Part shown: positions 34,516 to 46,658 of the stretch, piece by piece
Position numbering within the stretch: the stretch's first letter is position 1
How the letters are laid out: every line of letters begins with the position of its first letter
Assembly: GCA_963556195.1 (NCBI GenBank)
Contig: OY744522.1
Coordinates: 42,406,263-42,470,262, forward strand
Source of the DNA: Sepiola atlantica
Taxonomy: Eukaryota > Mollusca > Cephalopoda > Sepiida > Sepiolidae
Reading direction: 5' to 3'
DNA length: 64,000 nucleotides
The notes under the pieces: model-generated
The model's database searches: none
The model's input: the letters and a program-made list of their open reading frames with translations, nothing else
What the model was told of the DNA's origin: nothing
Program-made: the position numbers and the translations under genes

Positions 34516-35900
34516 TGTCCAACAGTCTTTATTTTAGTGCCGTTCAATGATATGCTCCAAATGTGCCCCGCTGCATCGCAAACCCACCTGCATACAGCGT
34601 GCATAATTGTCAATGACTGTGACACAATTTCCTGATATTACTCGTTATCTGACCCGTACTTCAAAATTAAGATTGTTCTATAAACCCCGAATGTGTGGAC
34701 TCACTTATAGATGAGCTTTTGTCTAGATATTTACGACATCTAAATGTTCTCTTGAAGTAGGCTTACATAGTCACGCGTGATTTTGTCTTTTCTTGGATTG
34801 CCCAATACTTTTTTGTAACTTTAGTCTTCATTGCAATGATTCTCTTTTATACACCTCAATTATTATTAACGATTTTACATACGTTTTCATGGGTAACATA
34901 TATTTGGTGATCACCTTGTATAAAAAACAAATATACTTTCGTTTTATATGTATGGAAGATTTATCTATATAATAAAAGTTAATTTAGTCAATTTCTTGAA
35001 TTTTTTAATCGATATCGTTCGTTCTACAAAATCAATATATTATTCTGACTAGCCAGTTTATTACAACAACCATCAGACTTTGTTCTTAAAGATCTGTAAT
35101 TAAAATTCCAATCGACTCACTCGATAACATACTAAATCATTTCGTAACAGACAGTTCCCGATATACAACACCGGTCAGCTTTCTTGAGTAATCATCTATG
35201 TTCATAACTATGAAATAGTTCGATTAGAACTGAATTTGCAGAAATGTTCATGGGTGGAATTTTTGAAAGTCACCTTGTATATGTAAATTTCTTTTGGCAA
35301 CAATAAATACATAAAAATTTACTTTTTCAGTCGATATTTTATTTTTGTGGTACCATACTAAAAGTAGTACACACGTTGTACTAGTCTTTTAAAAACGTTT
35401 TCTAAATACGACCTCAAGAATTTTAGCAGTTGACCTTTGGTGCTGATGCAACTTGAACAGAGATTTGCGTAAGTAATTTGTTCTGTCGGCAACTTAAAAC
35501 GATCAAAAATAGTAAGATAGCAAGAAGTTGACTATTACTACTATTTATAGCCATATTTAACGATGCTCTACTATGGATTGATGCGACAGAAGTTTTGTTT
35601 AAGATAAGGGGTATTTCTGCTCATCGAATAGTGACAATAGATGAGACAAAATATTTTTTTAAATGCCACAATCAATAAGGATTTCTCTTCGTCTGACTGA
35701 CTGAAAACATTATTTTATTAATGCCAGTAGGCGAAAATTCTGCTGATAACGCGAAACTTCAGTAAAGCGTTTGAGCTACATTTTATATTCTAGTATTATT
35801 AATATAGTTTTATCTTTTAAGATATGAAGCTATTCATGTGTTCAATATATGCTCTCTTCCTCGGCCCAAATTATCCTTTAACAACTTGGCTTCAAGGATC
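34516..35900. other. AT-rich noncoding
   Basis: Nothing firmly recognised. 35735-35800 resembles 40450-40510 ('ctgataacgcgaaac', 'cagtaaagcgttt' against 'cagtaaaacgttt'), an additional weak dispersed repeat. Confidence 0.4.
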
Positions 35901-35904
35901 TCAG

Positions 35905-36185
35905 CCTTATAAGGGTGTAATTAAAACATGTATGCACATATGTAGCCAAAATTATTTTCATAAATAAAATGTATACTATACATATATATTAGTATGAAAA
36001 TATGTCTATGGCATATAAGCCATGGATATATTTTCATACAATTACTATTATGCTCTACTCACGCACTGAGCACTGTTACAGCAAACACTGAAAATGTATG
36101 TGTGCAATATATTATACTACCGTATAATATTATATATGTATACACAGTCAATAGCAATACATTTATATATATATATATATAATAA

Positions 36186-36232
<47 letters not shown>

Positions 36233-36240
36233 GAATTATT
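35905..36240. mobile_element. TA-flanked tail fragments and small palindrome
   Basis: 'aacatgtatgcacatatgtagc', 'aaaatgtatactata' is a half copy of the 17.6 kb foldback. It is followed at 35993-36039 by the palindrome 'gtatgaaaatatgtc'...'gatatattttcatac', a tail-only inverted dimer of the 39.8 kb family. (TA)n occupies 36160-36222. Confidence 0.65.
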
Positions 36241-36554
36241 CAAGTTTAAATATATTTTCATAATGAACACAAAACCAATATATTTTCAAAAGTGCTCCAT
36301 ACAAAGTAGAGCTTTTATAAATTTAAATACACATTGGTGTTTTGTGTGTTCCTTTATACGTGTATTTGTATATATATATGCATATTGGTAATGTTTAATA
36401 AATAGGTAAGCTTTCATGGTCGGTCGAATTGTGAGTAAGAATATTACACTTTTCTTTAGAAAAGAAATAAAGGTGGAGGAAGAACTATGTGAATAGAAGG
36501 TAGTAAGGATATGACAATACTATTTAGATGAGATTTGATTTCAGATTATTAAAA

Positions 36555-36555
36555 A

Positions 36556-36610
<55 letters not shown>
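36555..36610. repeat. (TA)n microsatellite
   Basis: About 55 bp of TA. Confidence 0.97.
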
Positions 36611-36616
<6 letters not shown>

Positions 36617-36639
36617 CTATAAAAATAAATGAATAAATG

Positions 36640-37100
36640 AATAAATGAAAGGAATAGATCCTAGCAGAGAGGTCGATGCCCATTTTGTAAAGTGCAAAGT
36701 CATGATGAGTAAATGAAAAAGCTCAAAGAATGTCAGATAATATATATATTTATTGTTTTATATGACTCGAAGGATACCCATCCCAGAACGAGGCAAATGA
36801 ATTCCCTGAACACAACAGTTCTTCATCACTTTTATATCCCTTTACAAAGGTTCAAATCAAAATATAATTCTACTAAAACTTATGTTTAGAATCCGTATTC
36901 AAATTTTAATCAAAATGCATTACACGATTTTATTCCCGAAAATGTCTATAATTTAAGGCTTAAGCTTATGGAATCTTAAAAAGAATTCGAAATTCAGGGA
37001 ATATTGCTTAATTGATGTTCAATGACTATGGATCAAATTCAATGCAAATCTGAAATATTTTAATTATTAAATGGGAGGTTTTTCATATAGTACTCTGAAT
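36640..37100. repeat. Composite of dispersed repeats
   Basis: 'atcctagcagagaggtcgat' resembles 17985-18010. 36770-36835 (minus: 'gtgttcagggaattcatttg', 'gggtatccttcgagtcatat') matches 61500-61550. 36880-37080 carries copy 2 of the repeat described at 5690-5885, with 'atgtctataatttaaggctt' also found at 61670. Confidence 0.6.
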
Positions 37101-37275
37101 TTTCACGAATAGCATTCATCCACACTTTGTTCCTATTTTATTAAAAAATAAATAAATATAGTCCACACTACGACCCTCTCTGCCTGACAGCTGTGCTCCA
37201 AAATAAAATTGATAATCATCGGTTAATGACTGAATCTTTTACATACATATATATAAACTTATAGGCATATTTAAC

Positions 37276-37277
<2 letters not shown>

Positions 37278-37338
<61 letters not shown>
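37278..37338. repeat. (TA)n microsatellite
   Basis: About 61 bp of TA adjoining the next unit. Confidence 0.97.
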
Positions 37339-37339
<1 letters not shown>

Positions 37340-37341
<2 letters not shown>

Positions 37342-37640
37342 TACAGAAAAATTAGTACAACATTCGTACTGTCGGTTTCAAGCACAGAAAGACGTAGCCA
37401 TCCGGCTCTCTTCGGCTTATGTTGACATCTGTTTTGAAACGGTTAAGTCACGTGTCACTCTCGTTTGAACGAGTTATTTGCTTAGAGTGTTGTGTATGTT
37501 TGTTTAAATTTAGTGTAAGGAAGGTTTAATAAGGTTTGAAAAAAGGGGTGGGTGGGTGAAAAGTAACAGTTGAGATTTAAACTGGAGAAGATTTAAAGAG
37601 ATATGAATAAAAAAAAATGAAAAATTAAAAAATATATATT
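37340..37640 (-). mobile_element. Single diverged copy of the giant-inverted-repeat element
   Basis: 'ggtacagaaaaattagtacaa' through 'gagtgttgtgtatgtttgttta' matches 18052-18220 with scattered differences. The outer end abuts (TA)n, as at 19707. The hammerhead-like domain is at 37358-37424. Confidence 0.85.
37358..37424 (-). ncRNA. Hammerhead-like ribozyme motif
   Basis: Minus strand. Stem I CAACA/UGUUG, internal loop UAA/GAA and closing G-C; core CCGAAGA (U4 to C); stem II GAGCCGGA with UCUG-U-GCUU keeps all 8 pairs through a C-to-U change that leaves G-U; GAA intact; stem III A-C...G-U with a C-A mismatch; triplet GUA. Pairing is kept relative to 19612-19680 despite sequence change. Confidence 0.6.
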
Positions 37641-38449
37641 TCTATATAAACCCCGTGAGTCAATGTTCATAAGTAACGTATATTTGGCCGTTACAGTTTT
37701 GGAGTTTAATAATGTGTCTTCTAAAGAAAAATAGGGAGAGAATATGGGTTTTAGGATGATAATTGTGAAGAGATAAATCGGTTAAAAAAACAACATTCAA
37801 TTCAAGTTTGAATCCTGGATTAAAGGACTTTAAATCAATCCTAAAGACATTTAAATAAATATATCATCCGGGCGGCCCAAGGGCAGTAACTTTGCAGGGT
37901 TTTTAAATGATTTGTATTCGGGATTTAACATTATTCACTAAGGTATAGTGAAGGCTTATGGGAGTAATACCATTGGTATACTGATTAAGACTGGTTTAGA
38001 GATAAGAGTAAGGATTGGGTCGGCAAGATTGGATCTGTTTGGGAGAAATGGTGGGGACTTATGGGAGTAATAATAATAATGTGGAATGGGAGTGTTACCC
38101 TCTTAATGGCTGGAAAAACATTATTGGGAAAGTTATTAATTATTGCTCTTGAGTAGTGGTGTGGATATGGGCCGATTAAGATATCTGTTCTTTTTTTTAA
38201 ATGTTATTTATATTTATGAGGGGTGATAGTTGGGAGAATTTTCCGGAGTTGAAGGCGGTATTTAGTGGGGTAATTATGTGGCTATGTATTTGGCAGAGGG
38301 GGGATCCAGCATGTTATCGATACATCTTTATATGAATAGATATTAATCATAATAATATATTAGTATTACTATGCCTTAAACACGTCAAGGTTTCGACCAC
38401 ATTATATAATCAACGTGAAATGCTTTTCTAAAGTAAGTTAAATCTGTTC
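37641..38449. other. Noncoding
   Basis: No gene recognised. G-rich relative to surroundings ('gggtgggtgggtg' just upstream, 'aggggggatcc'). Confidence 0.45.
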
Positions 38450-39022
38450 TTTTAAATCAGGGGCGTGAAGGCTTAGCGTCCGGCCCGCCACCCTGTTATG
38501 CTTTATTATTGCAATCCGGCCCGCGGACCTCTCAGTAAAACTCATATCATTTTGTGAAAAAAGTAGGTTTCAATTAAAATATACAGTGGGATAAAAATGT
38601 ATGAATATCAGCGAGCGATGATGCATGTATATTTAATTTTTCTTTAACTATTAAGAGATGGAAATAGAAAATAAGAAAGAGAGAGTCAAAAAGGAAATGT
38701 GAGACGAGGAAAGGGCATGACACATAGAACCTATGTGAGGTGTTTCGAAACGAATGCTGGATCAACTTGCTACTTCCCCCGTCATTATTTTTCTATGGTT
38801 TCAAAATGGCTCTTCGTCGGCCACTTTTATAACATCACATACAGAAGTCTCTTGAGTAAAAATATCAAATTTGTAGAGTGTTCAATGCAATTTTGTACAA
38901 TTTATTCATGTAAAAAAAATATAGTAATTCTGAGATTTCGTTTTTCACTCCGGCCCGCGATCTCCTTCCAAAAGTCTCATCTGGCCCTCACTCTGAAAAG
39001 GTTGCTCGCCCCTGTTTTAAAT
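38450..39022. mobile_element. hAT MITE, copy 2, with perfect 8-bp target duplication
   Basis: The element 38458-39014 begins CAGGGGCG and ends CGCCCCTG, flanked on both sides by TTTTAAAT (38450-38457 and 39015-39022), an 8-bp duplication as expected for hAT. Length 557 bp. Homologous, inverted, to 9450-10066. No transposase; the 120-codon frame at 38699-39061 runs out of the element and is not meaningful. Confidence 0.92.
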
Positions 39023-39642
39023 CTATGGATTTTTGCTTACCGCATTCTTGTTTCTTATTAAGAAAAGGTGGTAACAATGTAAATGAGAGATCACCTCCTC
39101 TTCTCCCGAAAGCCATCTCATACTCTTATCACATCCTCACTATCTACAAAGTATTATCTTACTTTAACAAGTAACAAGAATGTAGGAGGATAGTATAGTA
39201 TCGGTTCTGTATTCATGATATCATTACCCCTTTGGGGGGTAGTGTAATAACTGTTCCGTTTTTATGAGACCATCTTCCCGGGCATTACCTGCTGCTTTGT
39301 GCGGTAGTGTAGTACACGTTCTTTCGTTATGATATTACTGTATTGTGTATCTCTTTTTACGAGGCAGCGTAATATATCTGTTTGTTTGTCATGATATCAT
39401 CCTCTCAAGCTAGCAAACAATGCTTTGTTCGCTTAGTTTGGTAATGCAAAGAAGTAATATTATGTTGTGGTTTGATTTCATATTATATCTTAATTCATAA
39501 TAATTAACAAATTATATAAATACATAAATATAAATAAATAGAAAGAATAGATAGAAATGGAGAAGTCAATGTACACTTTCTACACTGAAAAGGGTTGATG
39601 AATCATTGCTGTATGAAAACATGCCTTTTGTAGTACCATACA
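39023..39642. other. Noncoding
   Basis: Loose recurrence of 'gtagtgtaata..cgttct....atgatatca' at 39190-39400 every 60-70 bp suggests an eroded tandem repeat. No gene. Confidence 0.4.
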
Positions 39643-39643
39643 C

Positions 39644-39726
<83 letters not shown>
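39643..39726. repeat. Compound (AC)n(TA)n
   Basis: About 36 bp of AC followed by about 46 bp of TA. Confidence 0.97.
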
Positions 39727-39729
<3 letters not shown>

Positions 39730-39880
39730 AGCTATGAAAATATATTTATGGCAATTAAGCTACACAGAGGCTATCGGGTTTCATCCCTGGGGGAATCTTT
39801 AGCCTGAAGATTCCCCCCGGGGATGAGATGCGGGAGCCTCTGTGTAGCTTAATTGCCATAAATATATTTTCATAGCTTAC
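39727..39880. mobile_element. Foldback: head-to-head dimer of a hammerhead-like unit
   Basis: 'gtaagctatgaaaatatatt' to 'ctacacagaggct' is mirrored by 'agcctctgtgtag' to 'aatatattttcatagcttac'. At the centre the right unit reads TAGCCTGAAGA, UUCCCC/GGGGAU, GAGATGCG. The left (minus) unit reads CTAAAGA, UCCC/GGGA, GAAACCCG. Both tails point outward and the left one abuts (TA)n. Neither core is complete, but together they show CUGAAGA and GAAAC. Confidence 0.75.
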
Positions 39881-39998
39881 TATCTAGCTATCTAGCTCAG
39901 CTTACGTATCGAGCACTGTTGAAGTATATACTGAAATTGATACATAAAAAATTATATCTCCTTATAAAATTGTATGTGGATACATGAAATAGAAATAG

Positions 39999-39999
<1 letters not shown>

Positions 40000-40046
<47 letters not shown>
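40000..40046. repeat. (TA)n microsatellite
   Basis: About 47 bp of TA at the tail end of the next SINE-like unit. Confidence 0.97.
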
Positions 40047-40051
<5 letters not shown>

Positions 40052-40219
40052 TTTTCAGAATAAAACTACACCGCAGCCTGCAAAAACCGTACACGCCACA
40101 TATCGAAAGCCCTAGACTTGATTTTCGCTCTCCTTTGAGCTAATCAATAGGACACATCTGACCTCCGGATTCGAAACCTGAGTCACTTGCAAACGAGGCG
40201 AGTATTCTGCCACCGGAAC
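40047..40219 (-). mobile_element. SINE-like unit with tRNA head and hammerhead-like body
   Basis: Minus strand: 'ggttccggtggcagaatact' (A-box side), AGGTTTCGAATCCGG (B box), then a hammerhead-like domain (40109-40153), then a tail 'ttattctgaaaataatta' running into (TA)n. A second copy of the same family lies at 53500-53710. Confidence 0.7.
40109..40153 (-). ncRNA. Hammerhead-like motif
   Basis: Stem I GUCCUA/UAGGGC (6 bp, one G-U). Core UUGAUUA (two changes from CUGAUGA). Stem II GCUC(aaagga)GAGC. GAA present; triplet GUC; stem III weak. Relative to 53595-53650 one stem II pair is U-A here and C-G there, a compensatory change. Confidence 0.5.
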
Positions 40220-41605
40220 CATCAGAAAGTTATGCAAACGTAGCGAGTGGCCGTATGTTGGATATTACTACTGTTCTTAAAAACCTAGGACGATCCTGTC
40301 CCTACCCTCTAAAAATTATTGTATTACAGTAAGAAGTAACAGATTTAATATAGTTTAGAAAATTATTAATTTCTAATGATGTATATGAGATATAAACAAA
40401 AAACATCTACGATTTGCACGAACTGAAACAAACTATTTTTTTCGATCGATGCCAGTGCGAAATACTTCTGATGATCGTTGATATTGGAAACTGCAGTAAA
40501 ACGTTTTAATTTGTCGCGGTGTCCAATTCTATTTTCTCACTGAACTTAGAAACAACTTCGTGAGTTCGATCCTAGATAGAGCCGTGCTTATTTTTCTATA
40601 ATTTCGTCGAAAATTCGGAGTGATTACTTTCATATTATCATATTAGACGATTTAAAAAAATGTTACTTTTTTTTGTATATTCTTCGTAGTTTTCGGGAAT
40701 TAGAACCCCTAACGTTGACAACGAATGGTAAGCACACATTCAACACATAGGTACTGAAATGCAGATGCTTAGTCTGTGATTTCTCATGAAGTTAAAAGCT
40801 AAAAATAATAAATTCGAAGCTAATTATATGAGTTAACTTTTAATATTTCGTAAGACGTCAGAAATATTCAAAACTAGTAGGAAAATCCGACGCTGCTATG
40901 GATTGAATAAGGATCACTACAATGTACTTTTTCACTATGCTTATAACGCCGTATTACTTTCCGTATTTTTATTGAACCTTTCCTAACGTTTCGTCGCCCA
41001 ATATTCTCGGAAGAAGCTGAAATGTTGGAAAAACCATCTGAATAAGTGTCTTATACATATAGTTTAACTATATTAATATCAGATATATTTAGTTGTAGCT
41101 TTAAAGTTAACCTATCCTCATGAGCTTCTTAGCGGTGGGGTCATGTAGATATTCGGAACATAAGGTATAAGGTAGTAATTCGGAGCCGCTTCCATTTTGT
41201 TCTCTGGAATATGTTATACATATGATATAAATGTAATAAAAATTGGGTATATTTGAAGTCTTAAACGAGATTCGGCACGCACAGCTACCTTAAGTTAGGA
41301 CGGCACTTAGAGATTCGGGACCACTTCCGTTACCCCCCCACACCCCACACCCCAAAAAAAAAAGAAATATGTATACATATGATTTAAATCTCATAAAAGT
41401 AGGACGCATTTCAAGTGTTATGATGTTTATTCCTTCATAGTCAGTTTAAGAGTCCAGTTAGAGATTCAGGAACACTTCCATTGTTTCCCCAGTAATTTTA
41501 CATACAATACCCTTTTACACGAATATTTATGTATCTCATATATATCAAGTGTTAGCAACAGGAAAGGGCCCCTTCATTTTTAAGAACTCTGATTGAAGTA
41601 AAATT
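40220..41605. other. AT-rich noncoding
   Basis: Nothing firmly recognised. Confidence 0.5.
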
Positions 41606-41613
41606 AAACAATA

Positions 41614-41678
<65 letters not shown>
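41606..41678. repeat. Compound (TA)n(GT)n
   Basis: About 40 bp of TA followed by about 28 bp of GT. Confidence 0.97.
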
Positions 41679-42685
41679 TATTATAACTCGGAAAAATACA
41701 ACATTTTGACATAATCAGTATTATGTAAAATGTTCGATAACTTCAACACATTTCTTTGAAATCTGATATTTAAACTCTCTTCGTTAGCACATAGTATAAG
41801 AAGGTAAACTAGTCATCATTTCTTCAAAGCTCCGGTTATACAGTGGAATTGTTAAATAACTACAAACACATTGAACCAAAATATCCATCAACATTCAGAA
41901 ATAATATTATCTTAATTTCTATTTTTTCTTCAATTATTATATGGCAAAACATACAAATTTAGAAAGAAATGTTAATCTTTCTGAAATAAATTCACAAAAC
42001 TGTGGATTAGTACTATTAGAACTTACACAAATAATGTATAATTTCCCTCTGAGAAAAAAAACATGCAATTGAAACCGAAGGAAACTATCAACTTTAAAAT
42101 ACAATATAGCGCAGTAATCACCAAATAAACATCCCCTCATCCTCCATGATAATTTCCATTCTTCTTACAATTATGAAAAATGCTAATATCTGTCTGCAGA
42201 TATTTCGTGAAATGAACGCATAAGCCATCTCCATTCGCCAAAGAAGGATATCTCTCGGTTGCAAGCGTTCAAATGTCGGTCAGATCTCAATTCCCTGCAG
42301 AAAGAATCCGACACTCAAGGGGGTATAACCAAAATTGAACTTGATATCACTATTTTGTTGATGTTGAATTCATGGAAAAGGTTTACATAATATTTCAAAA
42401 GTTTTGTATTTTTCCAAGTTATAATAAATTTCTATCCATTGATCTCATCTTACACCGGAAGTAGCCACTGGTTTCCTACATATGTTAATTGCTTCACTTT
42501 TCATTTTTGTTAAAATATAATATAGCGCAGTAAAGTTTGAGATCTTTTACACCTTAGTATATCTAGTAAAATTGTGTAGAAAAATAGCCCTCCAGCTATG
42601 GGTAAAACAACAACCTGTGTTTAATTAATAGTACACACGTTATCATTTACAACAAACATTGCATTCTGGGATAAAATTGCCTGAA
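41679..42685. other. AT-rich noncoding
   Basis: Nothing recognised. Confidence 0.5.
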
Positions 42686-43025
42686 AGGGTTGATATGCCT
42701 TAACAATGACAAAACAAATCAATCAAGGAACGTTCCGAATAGGTATCCTCTTTCGACATTAGATTAAACAAAAATAGTTGATATGCCATGAAAATGACAA
42801 GCCAAAACAATTAATGAATCATTTTCGTTTTTGATATTAATTGTGCTTAGGCATTAAATAACACAAAGGGGCTGATATGCCGTAAAGCTTATAACACAAA
42901 ACCATTACAGAGGCGTTACCAATAGACATCGTTTTTACGGAAATAAATATCCCCAAAATGGTTCATATGTGGTAACACTATCACAGCAAATCAATTAATA
43001 GATCGTCTTCAGTAAGCATTGTGTT
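42686..43025. repeat. Degenerate tandem repeat, about 90-bp unit, four copies
   Basis: 'gttgatatgcc(t/a)t', 'aatgacaaa(a/c)caaa' and 'caattaat(g)gatc' recur at about 42689, 42778, 42868 and 42959. Confidence 0.55.
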
Positions 43026-43967
43026 TCTTATTTACTTACTTGAATAGATTTTCGCCGGAAGTGGACTTAACTGGAACCGGGTGGGGGATATAGCACATCT
43101 CTTATCACTGCGCTTCATTCTCTCCGGTCAGCGGAAGTGTCGGCGATAATTTGGACTAAGTTCCTTGACCGACGCCGAAGTCCGTAGACGCGACGGCCGA
43201 ACATAATTTCTGTCTGCTTTAACCGTCGCAAAACCAGGTTTTCAGCTAACCGCCCTTACTAACCGGCATACAAATAAAATGAGTGGAGTATTTATGAATT
43301 CATGTCTAATATCTACTGATCAAATTTCACAAAAATTGAAGGTATCTGAAATTTCGTAAATGCAACCACCACCTCTTTGCATCATTTACATGTTCATTAA
43401 AAGATAAAAACATAACTTATACACACGTCTCCACAGTCATTTTACAGTAACCACAAGTATATGTATAAGAATTAATATTTATAAACTAAAACATCCAATA
43501 CAGTCACTCGTTGTTCAGCACAAGTTTACATACTGAAAAAAGCACATGGGGTGAATCAACATTTTCCCTCCGACTAAAGTATTTGGAATATTTTATGTCG
43601 ATGTGTTTCGCTTTAGGGTTTTTACTTCACTCACTTTTTTCTTTACAAGACGATTTAACTTTAAATGTCAGGTTGGCCAGAATAAACTCGGTGAGGCTAA
43701 TAATAACAACAGAAGAGTGTTTGTTAACGTTTGTCTGCTTATATAAATATATCCACAAAGAATAAAAAGTTCTTCGATTGTTGGAAATTGATTGAGGAAA
43801 TGTTATGTTTTGGGGAAATGTGAAAAAATGAAAATACAAATTTAAAAAAAAACATGGTTATTGGAATATAAAACTCGACTTATATGTTCTCTGTTGTTAC
43901 TGATTGAAAATCACCTAGTTGAATCGTTTAAAGAGACTGCTAATTAAAAACACATTGATAGTATATG

Positions 43968-43969
<2 letters not shown>
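43026..43969. other. Noncoding; locally GC-richer patch
   Basis: 43040-43210 is GC-richer than the window average, with 'ccgacgccgaagtccg' and 'gacgcgacggccg', but no open frame or RNA fold was recognised. Confidence 0.4.

Positions 43970-44004
<35 letters not shown>
43970..44004. repeat. (TA)n microsatellite
   Basis: About 35 bp of TA. Confidence 0.95.
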
Positions 44005-44007
<3 letters not shown>

Positions 44008-44139
44008 GTATGAAACAAAAAGTAGAATGTATACTTTTAGATGTTTGAACCTATCGTGAAATGAGTTAAGCTCAATATACGGGATAGAGCAATAATATAG
44101 ATAAATGAAAAAAAGAGAACTAAAAAATGTAAAAATGAC

Positions 44140-44300
44140 AAATATTTTCTATATTCAGTTGTTCAATGCAAGGTGTGTCAATGTAATCCATCTGATGATA
44201 CGATTTTGATCTTTGAAAAGCCTGGCTTAAGGAAAGAAAAAATAAACATTTTATGAATACACTTTGCATTGAACGACTAAAGATGAATAAATTTGTAATT
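44140..44300 (+). mobile_element. Foldback unit of the 'gaaaagcctggcttaagg' family
   Basis: 'gttgttcaatgcaaggtgt' (left) mirrors 'acactttgcattgaacgac' (right), with a hammerhead-like core between (44192-44229). The tail ends 'gaataaatttgt', then a pyrimidine run and (CT)n(TA)n. Confidence 0.7.
44188..44245 (+). ncRNA. Hammerhead-like ribozyme motif
   Basis: Core CUGAUGA at 44192-44198; stem II ACGAU(uuug)AUCUU with one mismatch; GAA at 44215-44217; stem III AAGC(cug)GCUU; H17=A (UUA). Stem I is poor here compared with 48157-48211. Confidence 0.55.
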
Positions 44301-44323
44301 TTTACATTTTTGTTTCTCTTTTT

Positions 44324-44324
<1 letters not shown>

Positions 44325-44402
<78 letters not shown>
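44325..44402. repeat. Compound (CT)n(TA)n
   Basis: CT run then TA, followed by a TG-rich stretch to 44440. Confidence 0.96.
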
Positions 44403-44421
<19 letters not shown>

Positions 44422-44564
44422 ATGTTTGTGTCTGTGTGTATATTTAGGCAGCCTGTTCTCTGTAATACAACTATTATTGAATATGAGAGATAACTCATGT
44501 CTGTATATCCTAGTGTAGATCATTTTCAATTTGCCGAATCAGGGTCTGTTTCGGTTAGGAATTG

Positions 44565-44975
44565 GCCGATGAATTTGCCACAACTGAAGGTGTCCCAAGT
44601 ACTTTCAGGCCGACCCGGCTCTATTTTCAGGGGATTCAGGTAAACACCATGGTATGAATGCTAATAGTAATAGGTAGTTTTGGCGGGAATATATTATTAA
44701 GACGGAACTAAAGTTAGGACTATAAACATTTTATAATGATATCACTAGTGTTAAAGTTTATTTTGTTAATGGCTGTTGTTTTGTTTTTCATGTATAAGGC
44801 TTCTAATATATAGAGTGTTTGTTAATTATAGGTATGTTCTTATATTGTTGTGTTTTCTACTAAGAGTTTTCAAAATTGGAGTCAGGGTAGGAATGCTGAT
44901 TAGTGAGGTGCTGATCTATGGAACCGGATGAGCCTGAAAGTACTTGGGAAATCTACAGTGATGGCAGATTCATCA
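44565..44975. repeat. Inverted repeat / foldback, 55-bp arms
   Basis: 'gatgaatttgccacaactg' and 'cccaagtactttcaggc' on the left are mirrored by 'gcctgaaagtacttggg' and 'cagtgatggcagattcatc' on the right, with about 300 bp of unique AT-rich sequence between. Possibly a non-autonomous DNA transposon with decayed long TIRs. Confidence 0.75.
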
Positions 44976-45094
44976 TGACAGAATGAGAACAATTATCCCC
45001 GTGCATTAAATATAGGGTTCAGTTCAAAATTCAATATAGATGCCGAAATTTGACATCAAAATTCCCGAGTTCGACAAGAGCCATCTCCTTTTAT

Positions 45095-45315
45095 TTAAAT
45101 GTGTATTGTTCTAAACACGTTGCTTAAACCTGTGTATATTGAGAAAACAATTTGTATTGTTCCAATTAATTTGTCCAAACTCAGTGTATAGGGAACATAA
45201 TATGTATTGTTAAAATTAATATGTCTAACCTTGGTATATAAGGAACACAATTTGTATTATTCAAATTAATTTGCCCAACCTCAGTATATAGGGAACACAA
45301 TTTGTATTTGTGTAT
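45095..45315. repeat. 50-bp tandem repeat, four copies
   Basis: 'aatttgtattgttc', 'aattaatttgtccaa' and 'cagtatatagggaacaca' recur every 50 bp (45151, 45201, 45251). Confidence 0.85.
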
Positions 45316-46340
45316 TAATTTGTCCAACAAAATGTTCAATAAGCAAGTGGACATTAGAAAAATAATCGTACAGATACGAAAACAAATCAAAGCAAATTGA
45401 TATGCACATCAGCTATATAGGTGGAAAGACATATACATGTTGGCTATATAGGTGGAAAGACATCTTCGCAGTGAAATATTGTATTGATTAGTTGTTTGTA
45501 TTATTAGGGGGGGCGAGACAGTTTACTGACGATGAATAAAAATATTTGAAACTATTAATTTCGTTCAAGTCTAACAACATTAAGAACATAGAGGTCAAGA
45601 ATAATGAAAAAATATGAAAACGCAATTGCGTTATGGATCTTGAGTATGTCAATACAACAGACCACTGATAAATATAAGTTTATTTTATAAGATTTGACCA
45701 GAAATATCTTTTGTTAGAAACAAAGAAAGAATGCGTGATGATATTTTATGACGGAAGTTATCACGCAGGAAAATATATCGACACTTAATATATTGAATAA
45801 ATTAAAATAAACTGAATACAATTAAAATGTTAAAGAAAAACATGAAATATTTCTATAAGATTAAACATGTATAGTGAAATATGGGTTGCGTAATCCTAAC
45901 CAGATACTGCTGAAATCAAGTGGAAAGGATAAGATTTGAGGTACTAGGCACCCTTACTATTTTACATACATTTGACGGATATCTATTGATAAAACGATGC
46001 TGTAGCCCCACATAATTTGATCGCAAACGCCGCGCCAGATATCATACACCGCCCTTCTAAAACCCAAACCTTTCTTTACCTTACTAAGGGCGGTGGGAAT
46101 AGGGTAGTTTAAGAGCTTCTGACTAACAGGCCTATGGTAAAGATCTAGGAGTAGTCAACATCAAGATTCATTGTTTTTTTTTGTCTTCTTTGCCTCTGCG
46201 TTTGTGGCAAACAACGGCGTGTCAGGCTCGACGCAACACATGGAATGTGGATAAAAACGTTGCTTCTTCACATGTGCAACCCCAATTCTTTGTGTGTACT
46301 GGGTCAAACCTTCCCTGACTTCGTATTCAACCGCTGAACC
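45316..46340. other. Noncoding; one strong short hairpin
   Basis: 46048-46096 contains 'caccgccctt' mirrored by 'aagggcggtg' around a 29-nt loop. Otherwise no gene recognised. 46150-46340 resembles 51880-51990 ('gggtcaaaccttccctgactt' against 'gggcgaaaccttccccgac'). Confidence 0.45.
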
Positions 46341-46658
46341 TTGCTTCTCTGGGTGCTGATAGTAAAAACCTGCATTCTCTCGGGTATTACGAATGACGAC
46401 GGCCAACGAGGAAAACTTCATGCAGATCTAGTGCCCCTCGACGCAAATACACTAGAACAACCCGACAATCAGCTAGATCCCATCCATTCTCTGTGGAGGT
46501 CCCTAGATGCTGGAGAGCCTTCTACTCTATCAGCTTATTTTCTTTGTGCTGCTGCCCTCTGGAACTCCAACCCTGTTCCCTGTTTCCCCGACTGTACTGA
46601 CATGCAGAAATTTAAAACTAATGTAATCAGACATCTCGCTGATCAGCTCCCAACTTAG
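46341..46658 (+). pseudogene. LINE ORF2 C-terminal fragment
   Basis: The open frame ends with AYFLCAAALWNSNPVPCFPD and MQKFKTNVIRHLAD, matching the F..R...LWNSLP..CFP...FK..V.RHL ending of non-LTR ORF2 proteins. The N-terminal half is unrecognised. A terminal stop is present, so this is the natural C-terminus of a 5'-truncated copy. Confidence 0.6.
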
